Part shown: piece by piece, positions 9,062-17,356 of the stretch
Layout: every line of letters starts with the position of its first letter
Numbering within the stretch: the stretch's first letter is position 1
Source of the DNA: Microbacterium festucae
Lineage (GTDB): Bacteria > Actinomycetota > Actinomycetes > Actinomycetales > Microbacteriaceae
Direction: 5' to 3'
NCBI RefSeq assembly: GCF_025421715.1
Contig: NZ_JAOEFC010000002.1
Coordinates: 496,001 to 560,000, forward strand
DNA length: 64,000 bases
Position numbers and translations under genes: made by a program
The notes under the pieces: model-generated
Told to the model about the DNA's origin: nothing
The model's database searches: none
Seen by the model: the letters and a program-made list of their open reading frames with translations, nothing else

Positions 9062-12000
9062 TCAGGAGGCGGCGCGCTCGCGCACGCGCTGGCCGACGAC
9101 GGCCGACACGCCGTCCTGGCGCATCGAGACCCCGTAGAGGGCGTCGGCGATCTCCATCGTGCGCTTCTGGTGCGTGATGACGATGAGCTGGCTCGACGCA
9201 CGCAGCTGCTCGAACACGCCCAGCAGGCGACCGAGGTTGGCGTCGTCGAGTGCCGCCTCGACCTCGTCGAGGATGTAGAAGGGGCTCGGCCGCGCCTTGA
9301 AGATGGCCGTCAGCAGCGCGACGGCCGCCAGCGACCGCTCGCCGCCCGACAGCAGCGACAGCCGCTCGATCTTCTTCCCCACCGGGCGCACCGACACCTC
9401 GATGCCGGTGGTGAGCGGATGCTCGGGGTCGGTGAGCGAGATCGACCCGGTGCCGCCGGGGAACAGGATCGGGAACACCTCGTGGAACGCCGTACGGGTG
9501 TCTTCGAAGGCGGCGAGGAAGATCGTCTGCATCCGCTCGTCGAGCTCTTCGATGATCGTGAGCAGGTCGGTGCGCGTCTGGGTGAGGTCGGCGAGCTGCT
9601 CGGTGAGGAAGGCGTGGCGCTGTTCGAGGGCGGCGAACTCCTCCAGAGCGAGCGGGTTGACCCGGCCGAGCTGGGTGAGCTTGCGCTCGGCATCCTGCAG
9701 ACGTCGGCGCTGGGCGGCGCGGTCGTAGGGTTCCGGTTCGGCGTCGTCGCCGTTCGGGATGAGCTGGTCGGGGCCGTATTCCGAAACCAGAATATTCTCG
9801 TCGAGGCTCAGCTCGCTGGCGACCCGCTCGAGCAGGCTCGTCACATGCAGGCGCTTCTCGTGCATCTGCAGTTCGAGACCGTGCACGCTCTCGGTCAGCC
9901 GTGCCAGCCGCTCGCGCACCGCGGCGTCCTGCGCGCGCAGCTGCACCAGCTCGTCGGTGACGGCGGTGCGCGCCTGTTCGGCGAGCTCGAGCTCCACGCG
10001 CGCCTGGGTGACCGACCGGTCGACCGAGGCGAGTACGGCGGGCAGCCGCTCCGCGACCTCTTCGGCCAGCTCCCGCTGCGCCCGGCGGATGACGGCGCGC
10101 CGGGCGGCCTCGGCGGCGGCGGCACGCTCGCGCTCGCGCTGGCGCTCCAGCTGCACGACGCGCCCCTCCCCCGCGCGCACCCGCTCCTTGAGCGTCTCCA
10201 CGTCGAGGCGGGCGCGCATCTCGGCGTCACGGGTGGCCTCGAGGGCGTCGAGCAGCCCGTCGCGGGCGGAGGCGTCGAGGATCGGCCGCGGGGCGGCCTG
10301 TGCGCGCTCCAGCGCGTCGCCGGCGGTGCGCGCGGCGGCCTCGGCGTCGGCGACGGCGGCCTGGGCCTGGGTGAGTCCGGCCTCGAGCCGCTCGCACTCG
10401 GCGAGGGCGGCCTCGTGGCGCACGGTGGCGCGGTTGACCTTCTCGGAGTGCGCCGCCAGCGCGGCGTCGTGCTCGCGCAGGGTCTGCAGGGTCTGCTTGG
10501 TGCGCGCGCGGGCGTCGTTCCACCCGCTCTGCGCCTCGGCGAGGGCCTCGCGCAGCGAGTCGACGATGACCGTGACCTCCGACAGCCGCAGGGCAGCCGC
10601 GTCGCGCTCGGCGGCCAGCTCCAGTCGGGAGCGCCCGCCGCCCGAACCGGCGTGCACCGTGTAGGCGGTGGCGACCTCTCCGGCGCGGGTGACGAGCACG
10701 ACGGCGGGGTCGAGCGCGGGCAGCAGCTGCCGGGCCGCGGCGAGATCGTCGACGATGTGCACCGCGGCCAGCACGCCGAGCACACCGGCCGGCGCGGTCA
10801 CGACCTCGCGCGCCGGGACGGTGCCGGCGAGCCGCGCCACGGGGGACGACGCCGGGCCCTCGGCCAGCGCGATGTCGACGCTGCCGAGATCGGCGCCGGC
10901 CGCAGCCAGTGCCAGTTCGACGGCCGCATCGGCATCGTCGACGAGCACGCCTTCGGCGAGGGCGCCGAGAGCGGCCGCGACCGCCGCCTCGTACCCCGGG
11001 GTCACCTTCACCGCGTCGCCGACGAGTCCGCGGATGCCGCGGCCACCGCGCTCGATGAACGCGGCCGCCGCATTGCGCACGTCGAGCGCGCGGCCGAGGG
11101 TCGCCGTCTGCGCCGTGAGCGACTCGGCCTCGCGCTCGGCGGCGTGCAGGCGCTCCCGCAGTGCACCGACCTCGGTCTCGGCGTCGGCGGCGTCGCGCTG
11201 CGCGCGGTCGTACGCCGCGGCGTGCTCGGCCGAGGACGCCTCCGGGATGAGGTCGGGATCGACGCCGGCGAGCACCTCCTCCGCCTCGGCGCGGCGCTGC
11301 AGAGCCGCATCCAGCGCGCGCTGCTGTCGTTCGACGGCCGCACGCACGGCATCCAGCCGCGACGAGGCGGCGTCGGCGGCGCCGCGCAGCGACGTCAGGC
11401 GCATGTCGTGCTCGGACACCAGAGCGCTCTGGGCGGCGATGTCGACGTCGAGCGCGTCGAGCTCGGCGCGGGCGCGGATGACGTCGCGGGACGCGGCGGC
11501 GGCGGCGTCCTGGGCGTCGCCCAGCCCCGCCGAGATCATGTCGATCTCGCCGCGGGCCTCGTCGATGGCGGCCTGGCTGACGGTGGCGACCTCGAGGGCG
11601 AGCTGGCCGTCGTCTTCGAGGAAGGCCAGACGCTGGGTGGTGAGGGTCGACAGCCCTCGCACGCGCTCCTGCACCTGCTCGAGCGCGAAGGCGGTGGCCC
11701 GCGCGCGGTCGACCGCTTCGGAGCGCTGGCGCGACTCGAGGTCGTCGATGCGCAACTTGAACTGCTCGGCCTGGTCCTGCAGCACGACCCGCTCGGCGTG
11801 CCGCTCCCGCTCGCCGCGGGCGTGGTCGGCCAGCTGAGTGCGCAGGGCGACGAGGTCGTCGGCGTACAGCCGCGCCTTCGCGTCGCGCACGACGGCGGCG
11901 ATCGTGGCGGCCTCGCGGGCGATCTCGGCCTGCTTGCCCAGCGGCTTCAGCTGGCGGCGCAGCTCGCCGGCGAGGTCGCTCAACCGGGTGAGGTTCGCCT

Positions 12001-12553
12001 CCATCGCCTCGAGCTTGCGGAGGGTCTTCTCCTTGCGACGCCGGTGCTTGAGGATGCCGGCGGCCTCCTCGACGAAGCCGCGCCGGTCTTCCGGGCTGGC
12101 CTGCAGCACACTGTCCAGGCGCCCCTGCCCGACGATGACGTGCATCTCGCGCCCGAGGCCGGAGTCGCTGAGCAGCTCCTGCACGTCGAGCAGACGGCAT
12201 CCCTCGCCGTTGATCGCGTACTCGCTGGAGCCGTTGCGGAACAGCGTGCGACTGATCGTCACCTCGCTGTACTCGATCGGCAGCGCGCCGTCGGAGTTGT
12301 CGATCGTCAACTGCACCTCGGCGCGGCCGAGCGGCCCGCGGGTGGCGGTGCCGGCGAAGATGACGTCTTCCATCTTGCCGCCGCGGAGGGTCTTGGCACC
12401 CTGCTCGCCCATCACCCACGCCAGCGCGTCGACCACGTTCGACTTGCCCGACCCGTTGGGGCCGACGATGCAGGTGACGCCGGGTTCGAGGGCGAAGGTC
12501 GTCGGCTGCGCGAACGACTTGAAGCCTTTGAGCGTGACGCTCTTCAGGTGCAT
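9062..12553 (-). CDS. smc: Chromosome partition protein SMC
   Basis: A 1163-residue SMC ATPase that compacts and segregates the chromosome with ScpA and ScpB. The N-terminal Walker A is GPNGSGKSNVVDALAWVMGE (about residues 32-51). Two long Ala/Glu/Arg coiled-coil arms surround a hinge at about 500-650 (GIRGLVGDAVKVTPGYE marks its start). The C-terminal head carries the signature LLSGGERSLAAVALL and Walker B YILDEVEAALDDAN. The start ATG at 12553 gives MHLKSVTLKGFKSF, the normal SMC beginning. The opposite strand holds long open frames that are only composition shadows. Confidence 0.98.
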   Translation of the reverse strand: MHLKSVTLKGFKSFAQPTTFALEPGVTCIVGPNGSGKSNVVDALAWVMGEQGAKTLRGGKMEDVIFAGTATRGPLGRAEVQLTIDNSDGALPIEYSEVTISRTLFRNGSSEYAINGEGCRLLDVQELLSDSGLGREMHVIVGQGRLDSVLQASPEDRRGFVEEAAGILKHRRRKEKTLRKLEAMEANLTRLSDLAGELRRQLKPLGKQAEIAREAATIAAVVRDAKARLYADDLVALRTQLADHARGERERHAERVVLQDQAEQFKLRIDDLESRQRSEAVDRARATAFALEQVQERVRGLSTLTTQRLAFLEDDGQLALEVATVSQAAIDEARGEIDMISAGLGDAQDAAAAASRDVIRARAELDALDVDIAAQSALVSEHDMRLTSLRGAADAASSRLDAVRAAVERQQRALDAALQRRAEAEEVLAGVDPDLIPEASSAEHAAAYDRAQRDAADAETEVGALRERLHAAEREAESLTAQTATLGRALDVRNAAAAFIERGGRGIRGLVGDAVKVTPGYEAAVAAALGALAEGVLVDDADAAVELALAAAGADLGSVDIALAEGPASSPVARLAGTVPAREVVTAPAGVLGVLAAVHIVDDLAAARQLLPALDPAVVLVTRAGEVATAYTVHAGSGGGRSRLELAAERDAAALRLSEVTVIVDSLREALAEAQSGWNDARARTKQTLQTLREHDAALAAHSEKVNRATVRHEAALAECERLEAGLTQAQAAVADAEAAARTAGDALERAQAAPRPILDASARDGLLDALEATRDAEMRARLDVETLKERVRAGEGRVVQLERQRERERAAAAEAARRAVIRRAQRELAEEVAERLPAVLASVDRSVTQARVELELAEQARTAVTDELVQLRAQDAAVRERLARLTESVHGLELQMHEKRLHVTSLLERVASELSLDENILVSEYGPDQLIPNGDDAEPEPYDRAAQRRRLQDAERKLTQLGRVNPLALEEFAALEQRHAFLTEQLADLTQTRTDLLTIIEELDERMQTIFLAAFEDTRTAFHEVFPILFPGGTGSISLTDPEHPLTTGIEVSVRPVGKKIERLSLLSGGERSLAAVALLTAIFKARPSPFYILDEVEAALDDANLGRLLGVFEQLRASSQLIVITHQKRTMEIADALYGVSMRQDGVSAVVGQRVRERAAS

Positions 12554-12636
12554 GCGACGTGCCTCCGCGCGGGTCGGTGTGGCACCACGCTAGCGGACGG
12601 CAGGCCCGGTTCCGCGGCGACGCGCGCGGACTGCTC

Positions 12637-12665
12637 TTGACGCGACACGCCCGGGATGCTAGTTT
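12637..12665 (+). promoter_or_regulatory. Strong sigma-A-type promoter upstream of the leader-like peptide
   Basis: TTGACG (12637-12642) and TAGTTT (12660-12665) are separated by 17 bases. Transcription would begin at about 12672, leaving a short 5' leader with an exact AGGAGG ribosome-binding site at 12691-12696. It is one of the clearest promoters in the window. It drives the 36-residue peptide and probably the two genes after it. Confidence 0.7.
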
Positions 12666-12703
12666 CACTGATCGCGTCAGAAGTCGAGAAAGGAGGTCCC
12701 GAA

Positions 12704-12814
12704 ATGATGCACATGAACACCACCGGAAGAATCGCTCCGCGTATCGCGGCGTTCGGCGTGTGCACCGGGATCCTCTCCTTCGGCGCCACGCAGGCCGCTC
12801 CCACCGTCGGCTGA
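12704..12814 (+). CDS. 36-residue leader-like or secreted peptide
   Basis: A short open frame with an unusually strong translation context (AGGAGG, then seven bases, then ATG) behind a near-consensus promoter. The peptide starts MMHMNTTGRIAPR, then has a hydrophobic stretch IAAFGVCTGILSFG and a signal-peptidase-like ATQA/AP junction, ending only five residues later (APTVG). It looks like a signal peptide with almost no mature part, or an upstream leader peptide. The next 145 bases are non-coding and hairpin-rich. No family is recognised. Function as a regulatory leader for the genes downstream is inference. Confidence 0.5.
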   Translation: MMHMNTTGRIAPRIAAFGVCTGILSFGATQAAPTVG

Positions 12815-12959
12815 CCTTCCTCGGGGAGGACTCCGCCCGTTCTCGGGCGCCGGGTCCCTCGATCACGGTCGCCGGCTCCGCCTGCCCGTCCCCGTGCTGC
12901 GGCACGTCCTCCGCCGGATCTCCGGCTCCTTCGCTCACCCTTTCCGAGAAGAGACCATC
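12815..12959 (+). other. Hairpin-rich untranslated stretch between leader peptide and small protein
   Basis: The 145 bases between the leader-like peptide and the next start contain three short perfect hairpins. These are CGCCCG-TTCT-CGGGCG at 12834-12849, CGTGC-TGCG-GCACG at 12893-12906, and GCCGGA/TCCGGC near 12914-12927. None is followed by a U run. With the peptide upstream they could form an attenuator or simply stabilise the transcript. One frame stays open to 12963 but has no start codon with a ribosome site. Confidence 0.4.
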
Positions 12960-13214
12960 GTGAACACCCTCCTCGCGCCGCAGCGCTCCGCTGCGCCGCC
13001 CGAACAGCTGCCGCTCGCACCGCTGCAGACCCGCACGCTCCGCACCCGCCCGCTCGACCGCGTCGCCATGCGCGTGGCCCTGGCGCTGCTGATGTGGAGC
13101 ACCCGCGCCGAGCCCGAACGGGCCGCACGCCAGCAGACCCACCGTGTCGCCGCCGACCGGCGCGCGCGGGAGCACAGCTGGCTGCGGGCCGCCCAGCGGT
13201 TGCCGCTGCGCTGA
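12960..13214 (+). CDS. Small basic protein with amphipathic helix, function unknown
   Basis: An 84-residue Arg-rich protein. After a Pro-rich start it has a conserved-looking core, RPLDRVAMRVALALLMWSTR (about residues 32-51), then a basic tail RAAQRLPLR. Short actinobacterial proteins with an LDR-x-AMR-x-ALALL-x-W core are familiar, usually unnamed and often near acetyltransferases or stress genes. The GTG start at 12960 has only a weak GAGAAGAGA purine tract. It lies between the leader-like peptide and the GNAT gene and is probably cotranscribed with both. Confidence 0.6.
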   Translation: MNTLLAPQRSAAPPEQLPLAPLQTRTLRTRPLDRVAMRVALALLMWSTRAEPERAARQQTHRVAADRRAREHSWLRAAQRLPLR

Positions 13215-13281
13215 CCGCCTTCTATCTGACGCCCGGGGTCCCGGCTGCGGCCGGGGCCCCACCCCGAAAGGACACACCACC

Positions 13282-14361
13282 ATGAGCACCACCACGACGG
13301 CCGAGTTCCGGCCGATCGTCATCCCGGCCACCACCGCCGACGCCGACGCGGCCGACTTCCTGGCGATGACAGCCGCCCGCAACGAGATCTACCGCGAGAT
13401 CGGGGGCGACGACGACGACGCGATGACGCCCGAGCAGCTGCTCCCCCACTACCAGCCGGGCCCGGACGAGATCCGGCTCAGCTGGGCGATCGACGTCGAC
13501 GGCACCGTCGTCGGCCGCGTCGGGGTCGACCTCCCGCTGGAGGACGGCTCGAAGAACGCGTTCTGGCTGATCGAGCTGCTGCGCGCCCATCAAGGGCAGG
13601 GCATCGGCTCGGCGGCGTACGAGCTCGTCGAGCGCACCGCCCGTGAGCACGGCCGCACCGTGCTGCAGTCGTGGGCCGACCACCCCGACGCACCCGGTGA
13701 CCGCCTCGAGGCCCCCACCGGCTTCGGGTCGATCCCGGCCGACCGGGCCGCCCGGTTCTATGGCCGTCACGGCTACACGCTCGAGCAGATCGAACGCAAG
13801 AGCGCGCTGACGCTGGCAACCGCGGGCGACGAGGTGGCCCGCCTGCTGCAGGCGGCCACCGCCGCGGCATCCGGCTACCGCGTCGTGCAGTGGACGCTGC
13901 CGACCCCCGAGGAGCACCTCGAGGGCTACGCGTGGGCGAAGTCGCGCATGTCGACGGATGTGCCGGCGGCCGCGATGGAGTTCGACGAGGAGACGTGGGA
14001 CGCCGATCGGGTGCGCCGGCACGACCAGCGCTACCTCGACGGCGGGCAGACGGCGCTGGTCACCGTCGCCGTGGAAGAGGCCACCGGCACGATCGTCGCG
14101 TTCAACGAGCTCGTCATCGGCTCCGACCTGACCGCCGCCACCCATCAGGAGGACACGCTCGTGCTCAAGGAGCACCGCGGCCACCGGCTGGGTCAGCTGG
14201 TCAAGTGCGCCGGGCTCACCCGCTGGCGTGAGATCGCGCCGCAGTCGCCGCGCGTGATCACCTACAACGCCGAGGAGAACCGGCCGATGCTCGACATCAA
14301 CGAGGCCATCGGCTTCGCGCCGGCCTCGTACAGCGGCGCCTGGAAGAAGACGCTCGCCTGA
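13282..14361 (+). CDS. Two-domain GNAT-family N-acetyltransferase
   Basis: A 359-residue protein with two GNAT folds. The first covers about residues 10-190, with the acetyl-CoA loop RAHQGQGIGSAAYELVERT at about 105-123. The second covers about 200-359, with HRGHRLGQLVKCAGL and a conserved YNAEENRPMLDINEAIGF ending. The double arrangement recalls mycothiol synthase MshD and streptomycete antibiotic acetyltransferases, but the acceptor is not evident. The ATG at 13282 has an AAAGGA site seven bases upstream. Last gene of the cassette; it converges on mutM with six bases between stops. Confidence 0.85.
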   Translation: MSTTTTAEFRPIVIPATTADADAADFLAMTAARNEIYREIGGDDDDAMTPEQLLPHYQPGPDEIRLSWAIDVDGTVVGRVGVDLPLEDGSKNAFWLIELLRAHQGQGIGSAAYELVERTAREHGRTVLQSWADHPDAPGDRLEAPTGFGSIPADRAARFYGRHGYTLEQIERKSALTLATAGDEVARLLQAATAAASGYRVVQWTLPTPEEHLEGYAWAKSRMSTDVPAAAMEFDEETWDADRVRRHDQRYLDGGQTALVTVAVEEATGTIVAFNELVIGSDLTAATHQEDTLVLKEHRGHRLGQLVKCAGLTRWREIAPQSPRVITYNAEENRPMLDINEAIGFAPASYSGAWKKTLA

Positions 14362-14367
14362 GCGGGT

Positions 14368-15300
14368 TCACCGTCGCTTCTGACAGTGCGCGCAGTAGTG
14401 GCTGGAGCGGTTGGTGAACGACACCCGCACGATCGGACGGCCGCATCGGGGACACGGTTCCCCGGTGCGGCCGTACGCGTTCAGGGAGTGCGCGAAGTAG
14501 CCGGCCTGGCCGTTGACGTTGACGTACTGCGCATCGAAGCTCGTGCCGCCCTCGGCCAGCGCCTTGGCGAGCACCCCGCGCACCTCGGCCAGCAGCCGCG
14601 TGACGGCGCGGGCCGGCAGCTGTGCGGCGGGGGTCTCGGGGTGGATGCGGGCGGCCCACAGCGCCTCGTCGGCGTAGATGTTGCCGATGCCGCTGACCAC
14701 CGTCTGATCCAGCAGCACGCGCTTGACCGCCGAGGCGGTGCGCGCGAACCGGGCCCGCAGCGCCGCCTCGTCGAAGGCCGGGTCGAGCGGGTCGCGGGCG
14801 ATGTGGGCGACCTGGGCGGGAACCAGCGCCGCGTCGGTGCCGAAGCCGCCGGGGGCGCCGTCGGCGGTGGGCAGCAGCGGATCGACGGCGAGTGAGCCGA
14901 ACGTGCGCTGGTCGGCGAAGACGACCGCCAGCTCGCCGTGCACCGGATGCTGGATGTCGAGGCGCACGCGCTCGTGGCGCTCGGCGGGGGCGCCGGGGGC
15001 GCGCAGCAGCAGCTGCCCGCTCATGCCGAGATGCCCGACGAGCGCCTCGGCCTCGCCGCCCTGGGGCGCGCGGTTCTGGGGCGCCGGCTCCTCCCCGTCG
15101 AGGGGCAGCCAGAGGAACTTGCCCCGGCGCGCGGCACCGTCGATGAGACGTCCGGTGAGGGCGGCGGCGAAGTGCGCGGCGCCGCCGGTGTGGCGGGTGA
15201 GGGCCCGCTCGTCGCGCACGTCGACGGCGACGATGCGCGCGCCGGTGACGGCGGGGGCCAGGCCCGCGCGCACGACCTCGACCTCGGGGAGTTCAGGCAC
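14368..15300 (-). CDS. mutM: Formamidopyrimidine-DNA glycosylase MutM/Fpg
   Basis: A 310-residue base-excision glycosylase/AP lyase that removes 8-oxoguanine. After initiator removal the N-terminus is the catalytic Pro-Glu of (M)PELPEVEVVRAGL. GHLGMSGQLLL is present, and the helix-two-turn-helix has GIGNIYADEALW. A C-terminal zinc finger is CPRCGRPIVRV...YCAHC. The start is GTG at 15300. It is 23 bases downstream of rnc in the coaD-rpmF-rnc-mutM cluster. Confidence 0.97.
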   Translation of the reverse strand: MPELPEVEVVRAGLAPAVTGARIVAVDVRDERALTRHTGGAAHFAAALTGRLIDGAARRGKFLWLPLDGEEPAPQNRAPQGGEAEALVGHLGMSGQLLLRAPGAPAERHERVRLDIQHPVHGELAVVFADQRTFGSLAVDPLLPTADGAPGGFGTDAALVPAQVAHIARDPLDPAFDEAALRARFARTASAVKRVLLDQTVVSGIGNIYADEALWAARIHPETPAAQLPARAVTRLLAEVRGVLAKALAEGGTSFDAQYVNVNGQAGYFAHSLNAYGRTGEPCPRCGRPIVRVSFTNRSSHYCAHCQKRR

Positions 15301-15323
15301 GTCGTGGGGGTTCGCTCGTCGGG

Positions 15324-16016
15324 TCAGGCCGGGGAGGACAGCTCATGCCAGAGGGCGAGGGCGCCGGCCATCTCGGCCTGCTTCTTGCTGGAGCCGGTGC
15401 CGGTGCGCGCGGCGTCGCCCACGGTGACCGTCGCCGTGAACGAGCGGTTGTGGTCGGGGCCCGAGGCCTCGACGACGTAGACGGGCGGGGTGAGACCGCG
15501 CCGGGCGGCCAGCTCCTGCAGGCTGGTCTTCGGGTCCATCGCCGCGCCGTAGCGTTCGGGGTCGGCCATGAGCGGCGCGACCAGCCGCAGCACCAGCGCG
15601 GTGGTGGCCTCCGGTCCGGCCGACAGGAACGAGGCGCCGATGACGGCCTCGGTCGCATCGGCGAGGATCGAGTCCTTGTCGCGGCCGCCGGTCTGGTCTT
15701 CGCCGCGGCCGAGCCGCAGGTAGGCGCCCAGGCCGATGCCACGGGCCACTTCGGCCAGCGCGACGGTGGACACCACGCTCGCGCGGCGCTTGGCCAGCGA
15801 TCCCTCTTCGAGGTCGGGGTTGCCGACGAAGAGGTGCACGGTCACCGCCTGCCCGAGGATGGAGTCCCCGAGGAACTCCAGACGTTCGTTGTGGGCGATG
15901 CCGCCGTTCTCATACGCGAACGAGCGATGTGTGAGGGCGAGCAACAGAAGCTCGGGGTCGATATCGACCCCGAGCTTCTCGACGAGCGTTGCGTGCTCGA
16001 CCGCGACGTCTGTCAC
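15324..16016 (-). CDS. rnc: Ribonuclease III
   Basis: A 230-residue double-strand-specific endoribonuclease for rRNA and mRNA processing. The catalytic signature HNERLEFLGDSILGQAV is at about residues 41-57, with the second acidic site ILADATEAVIGA near 116. The C-terminal double-stranded RNA-binding domain covers about 155-230 (KTSLQELAARRGL...SKKQAEMAGALALW). The GTG at 16016 follows rpmF by 12 bases. Confidence 0.97.
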   Translation of the reverse strand: MTDVAVEHATLVEKLGVDIDPELLLLALTHRSFAYENGGIAHNERLEFLGDSILGQAVTVHLFVGNPDLEEGSLAKRRASVVSTVALAEVARGIGLGAYLRLGRGEDQTGGRDKDSILADATEAVIGASFLSAGPEATTALVLRLVAPLMADPERYGAAMDPKTSLQELAARRGLTPPVYVVEASGPDHNRSFTATVTVGDAARTGTGSSKKQAEMAGALALWHELSSPA

Positions 16017-16028
16017 GACGTGGACCGA

Positions 16029-16238
16029 TCAGATGTCGGCGACCTTGCGGCCCTTGTATTCGAGGAACAGCTCGGTGCCCTGCGAGTCGGTGACGACCTT
16101 CGCCTGGTGCGGACGGCTGTAGACGACCTTGCCGTTCTCGATCGTCTTGACGAGCGTGGGGGCCTCGGCCTTCCACTGCGCGCGGCGCGAACGGGTGTTG
16201 GAGCGGGAGACCTTCCGCTTCGGGGGGTTACCTGCCAT
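16029..16238 (-). CDS. rpmF: 50S ribosomal protein L32
   Basis: A 69-residue L32 with the basic N-terminus [20 protein letters not shown]. The four-cysteine zinc ribbon of some L32 proteins is absent, so this is the zinc-independent form common in actinobacteria. It is preceded by the DUF177 gene, the near-universal rpmF partner, with two bases between stop and start. Confidence 0.97.
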   Translation of the reverse strand: MAGNPPKRKVSRSNTRSRRAQWKAEAPTLVKTIENGKVVYSRPHQAKVVTDSQGTELFLEYKGRKVADI

Positions 16239-16240
16239 GG

Positions 16241-16807
16241 TCAGCTCTTCTCTGTGTCATCGGCGGCGCGGCGCTGTGCCGTGTCGTCGTGGTCTGGGGT
16301 GAGGGCCTGCAGCGCGGCCCAGCGCGGGTCGATCGGGGTCTCCGGCTCGGCGCTGTCTGTCAGCTTCACACCCGTGCTCGGGTCGAGCCCTGGGCAATCC
16401 GGCTGACACACCGGCTGGAACGGAAGCGACAGGACGATCGAATCCCTGACCGGAGTTTCAAGATCCACGTGGTCGTCTTGAACCTCGAAGTCGTTCGCTT
16501 CTCCCCCAGGATACCCGAAGAGCTCCTGAAACTCGACTTCGACAGGCTGGGCGATGTCGGTGAGGCACCGGCCGCAGACGCCGACCATGCGGGTGGCGAC
16601 CTCGGCGGTGACGAGGATGCCCTCGTGCACCGACTCCAGCCGCACATCGATCTGCACCGGTTCGCCCTGCGGCACCGACACCAGACCCTCGCCCCACTGC
16701 TCGGGGGCGGCGACCTCGATGTCGTGCTCGCGCATCTCACCGGATCGGTGCGCGATCTCGCGCACGGGGATCAGGAACGGGGAGTTCAGATGCTTCTTGG
16801 CCACCAC
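16241..16807 (-). CDS. DUF177 (YceD-type) protein, 23S rRNA accumulation factor
   Basis: A 188-residue protein of the YceD/DUF177 family, which is genetically linked to rpmF and needed for normal 23S rRNA levels in E. coli and plants. Four cysteines, at 78, 81 (GVCGRCL) and 134, 138 (CQPDCPGL), are spaced as a likely metal-binding site. The remainder is acidic. The start is one of two adjacent GTG codons at 16807/16804. Confidence 0.9.
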   Translation of the reverse strand: MVAKKHLNSPFLIPVREIAHRSGEMREHDIEVAAPEQWGEGLVSVPQGEPVQIDVRLESVHEGILVTAEVATRMVGVCGRCLTDIAQPVEVEFQELFGYPGGEANDFEVQDDHVDLETPVRDSIVLSLPFQPVCQPDCPGLDPSTGVKLTDSAEPETPIDPRWAALQALTPDHDDTAQRRAADDTEKS

Positions 16808-16813
16808 GACATG

Positions 16814-17314
16814 CTAGCCGCCGTGATGACCGCTGGGGTCGAGGAAGCGCGCCACGGCCGGCGGCACGAACGGTGCGACATCGCCGCCGAGGGCGGCGAC
16901 CTGCCGCACGAGAGAGCTCGACACCAGCGCGTGCGACGGGTCGGGCAGCAGGAACACGGTCTCCACCGCCGCCAGGTGGCGGTTCACGATCGCCATCGGC
17001 GTCTCGTAGGCGACGTCGACCTGCGAGCGGATGCCCTTGACGAGCACTCCTGCGCCGACGTCGGTGACGTAGTCGACGAGCAGGCCCATGCTCCAGGAGG
17101 CCACCACGATGTCGCCCTCGATGCCGGCGTCGGCGATGGACTGCTCGATGAGGCTCAGCCGCTGGGCGATGGGCAGCATCGCCTCTTTGCCGGGGTTGTG
17201 CACCACGAGCACGTGCAGGCGGTCGTAGAGCGCGGCGGCGCGCCGGATGACGTCGAGGTGACCGAGCGTCGGGGGGTCGAAGGAGCCGGGCACGACCGCG
17301 ATGCGGTTGTTCAT
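16814..17314 (-). CDS. coaD: Phosphopantetheine adenylyltransferase CoaD
   Basis: A 166-residue nucleotidyltransferase for the penultimate step of coenzyme A synthesis (4'-phosphopantetheine to dephospho-CoA). The [15 protein letters not shown] motif at residues 9-23 holds the T/HxGH site, and the ISS-type late motif appears as SSSLVRQVA. Its stop is six bases before the DUF177 start, and recG lies 42 bases upstream, matching the common recG-coaD-DUF177-rpmF-rnc-mutM order. Confidence 0.97.
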   Translation of the reverse strand: MNNRIAVVPGSFDPPTLGHLDVIRRAAALYDRLHVLVVHNPGKEAMLPIAQRLSLIEQSIADAGIEGDIVVASWSMGLLVDYVTDVGAGVLVKGIRSQVDVAYETPMAIVNRHLAAVETVFLLPDPSHALVSSSLVRQVAALGGDVAPFVPPAVARFLDPSGHHGG

Positions 17315-17356
17315 GCGCTCAGCCTAGTCACTCGCGGCGGGCCGGTTCGGGCGGGC

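Noticed and set aside
8885..12640. A 1251-codon open frame on the plus strand opposite smc
   Set aside because: It covers the coding strand of a certain SMC gene, has low-complexity Arg/Gly/Leu composition with no domain, and is a shadow produced by high GC at third positions. The same holds for the long frames at 583-3957, 9062-13382 beyond smc, and 16289-17524.
12815..12963. Ser/Thr/Cys-rich frame with ITVAGSACPSPCC resembling a lanthipeptide core
   Set aside because: It has no start codon with a ribosome site, it is in a different frame from the 36-residue peptide with no slippery heptamer at the junction, and no lanthionine-type enzyme is nearby.
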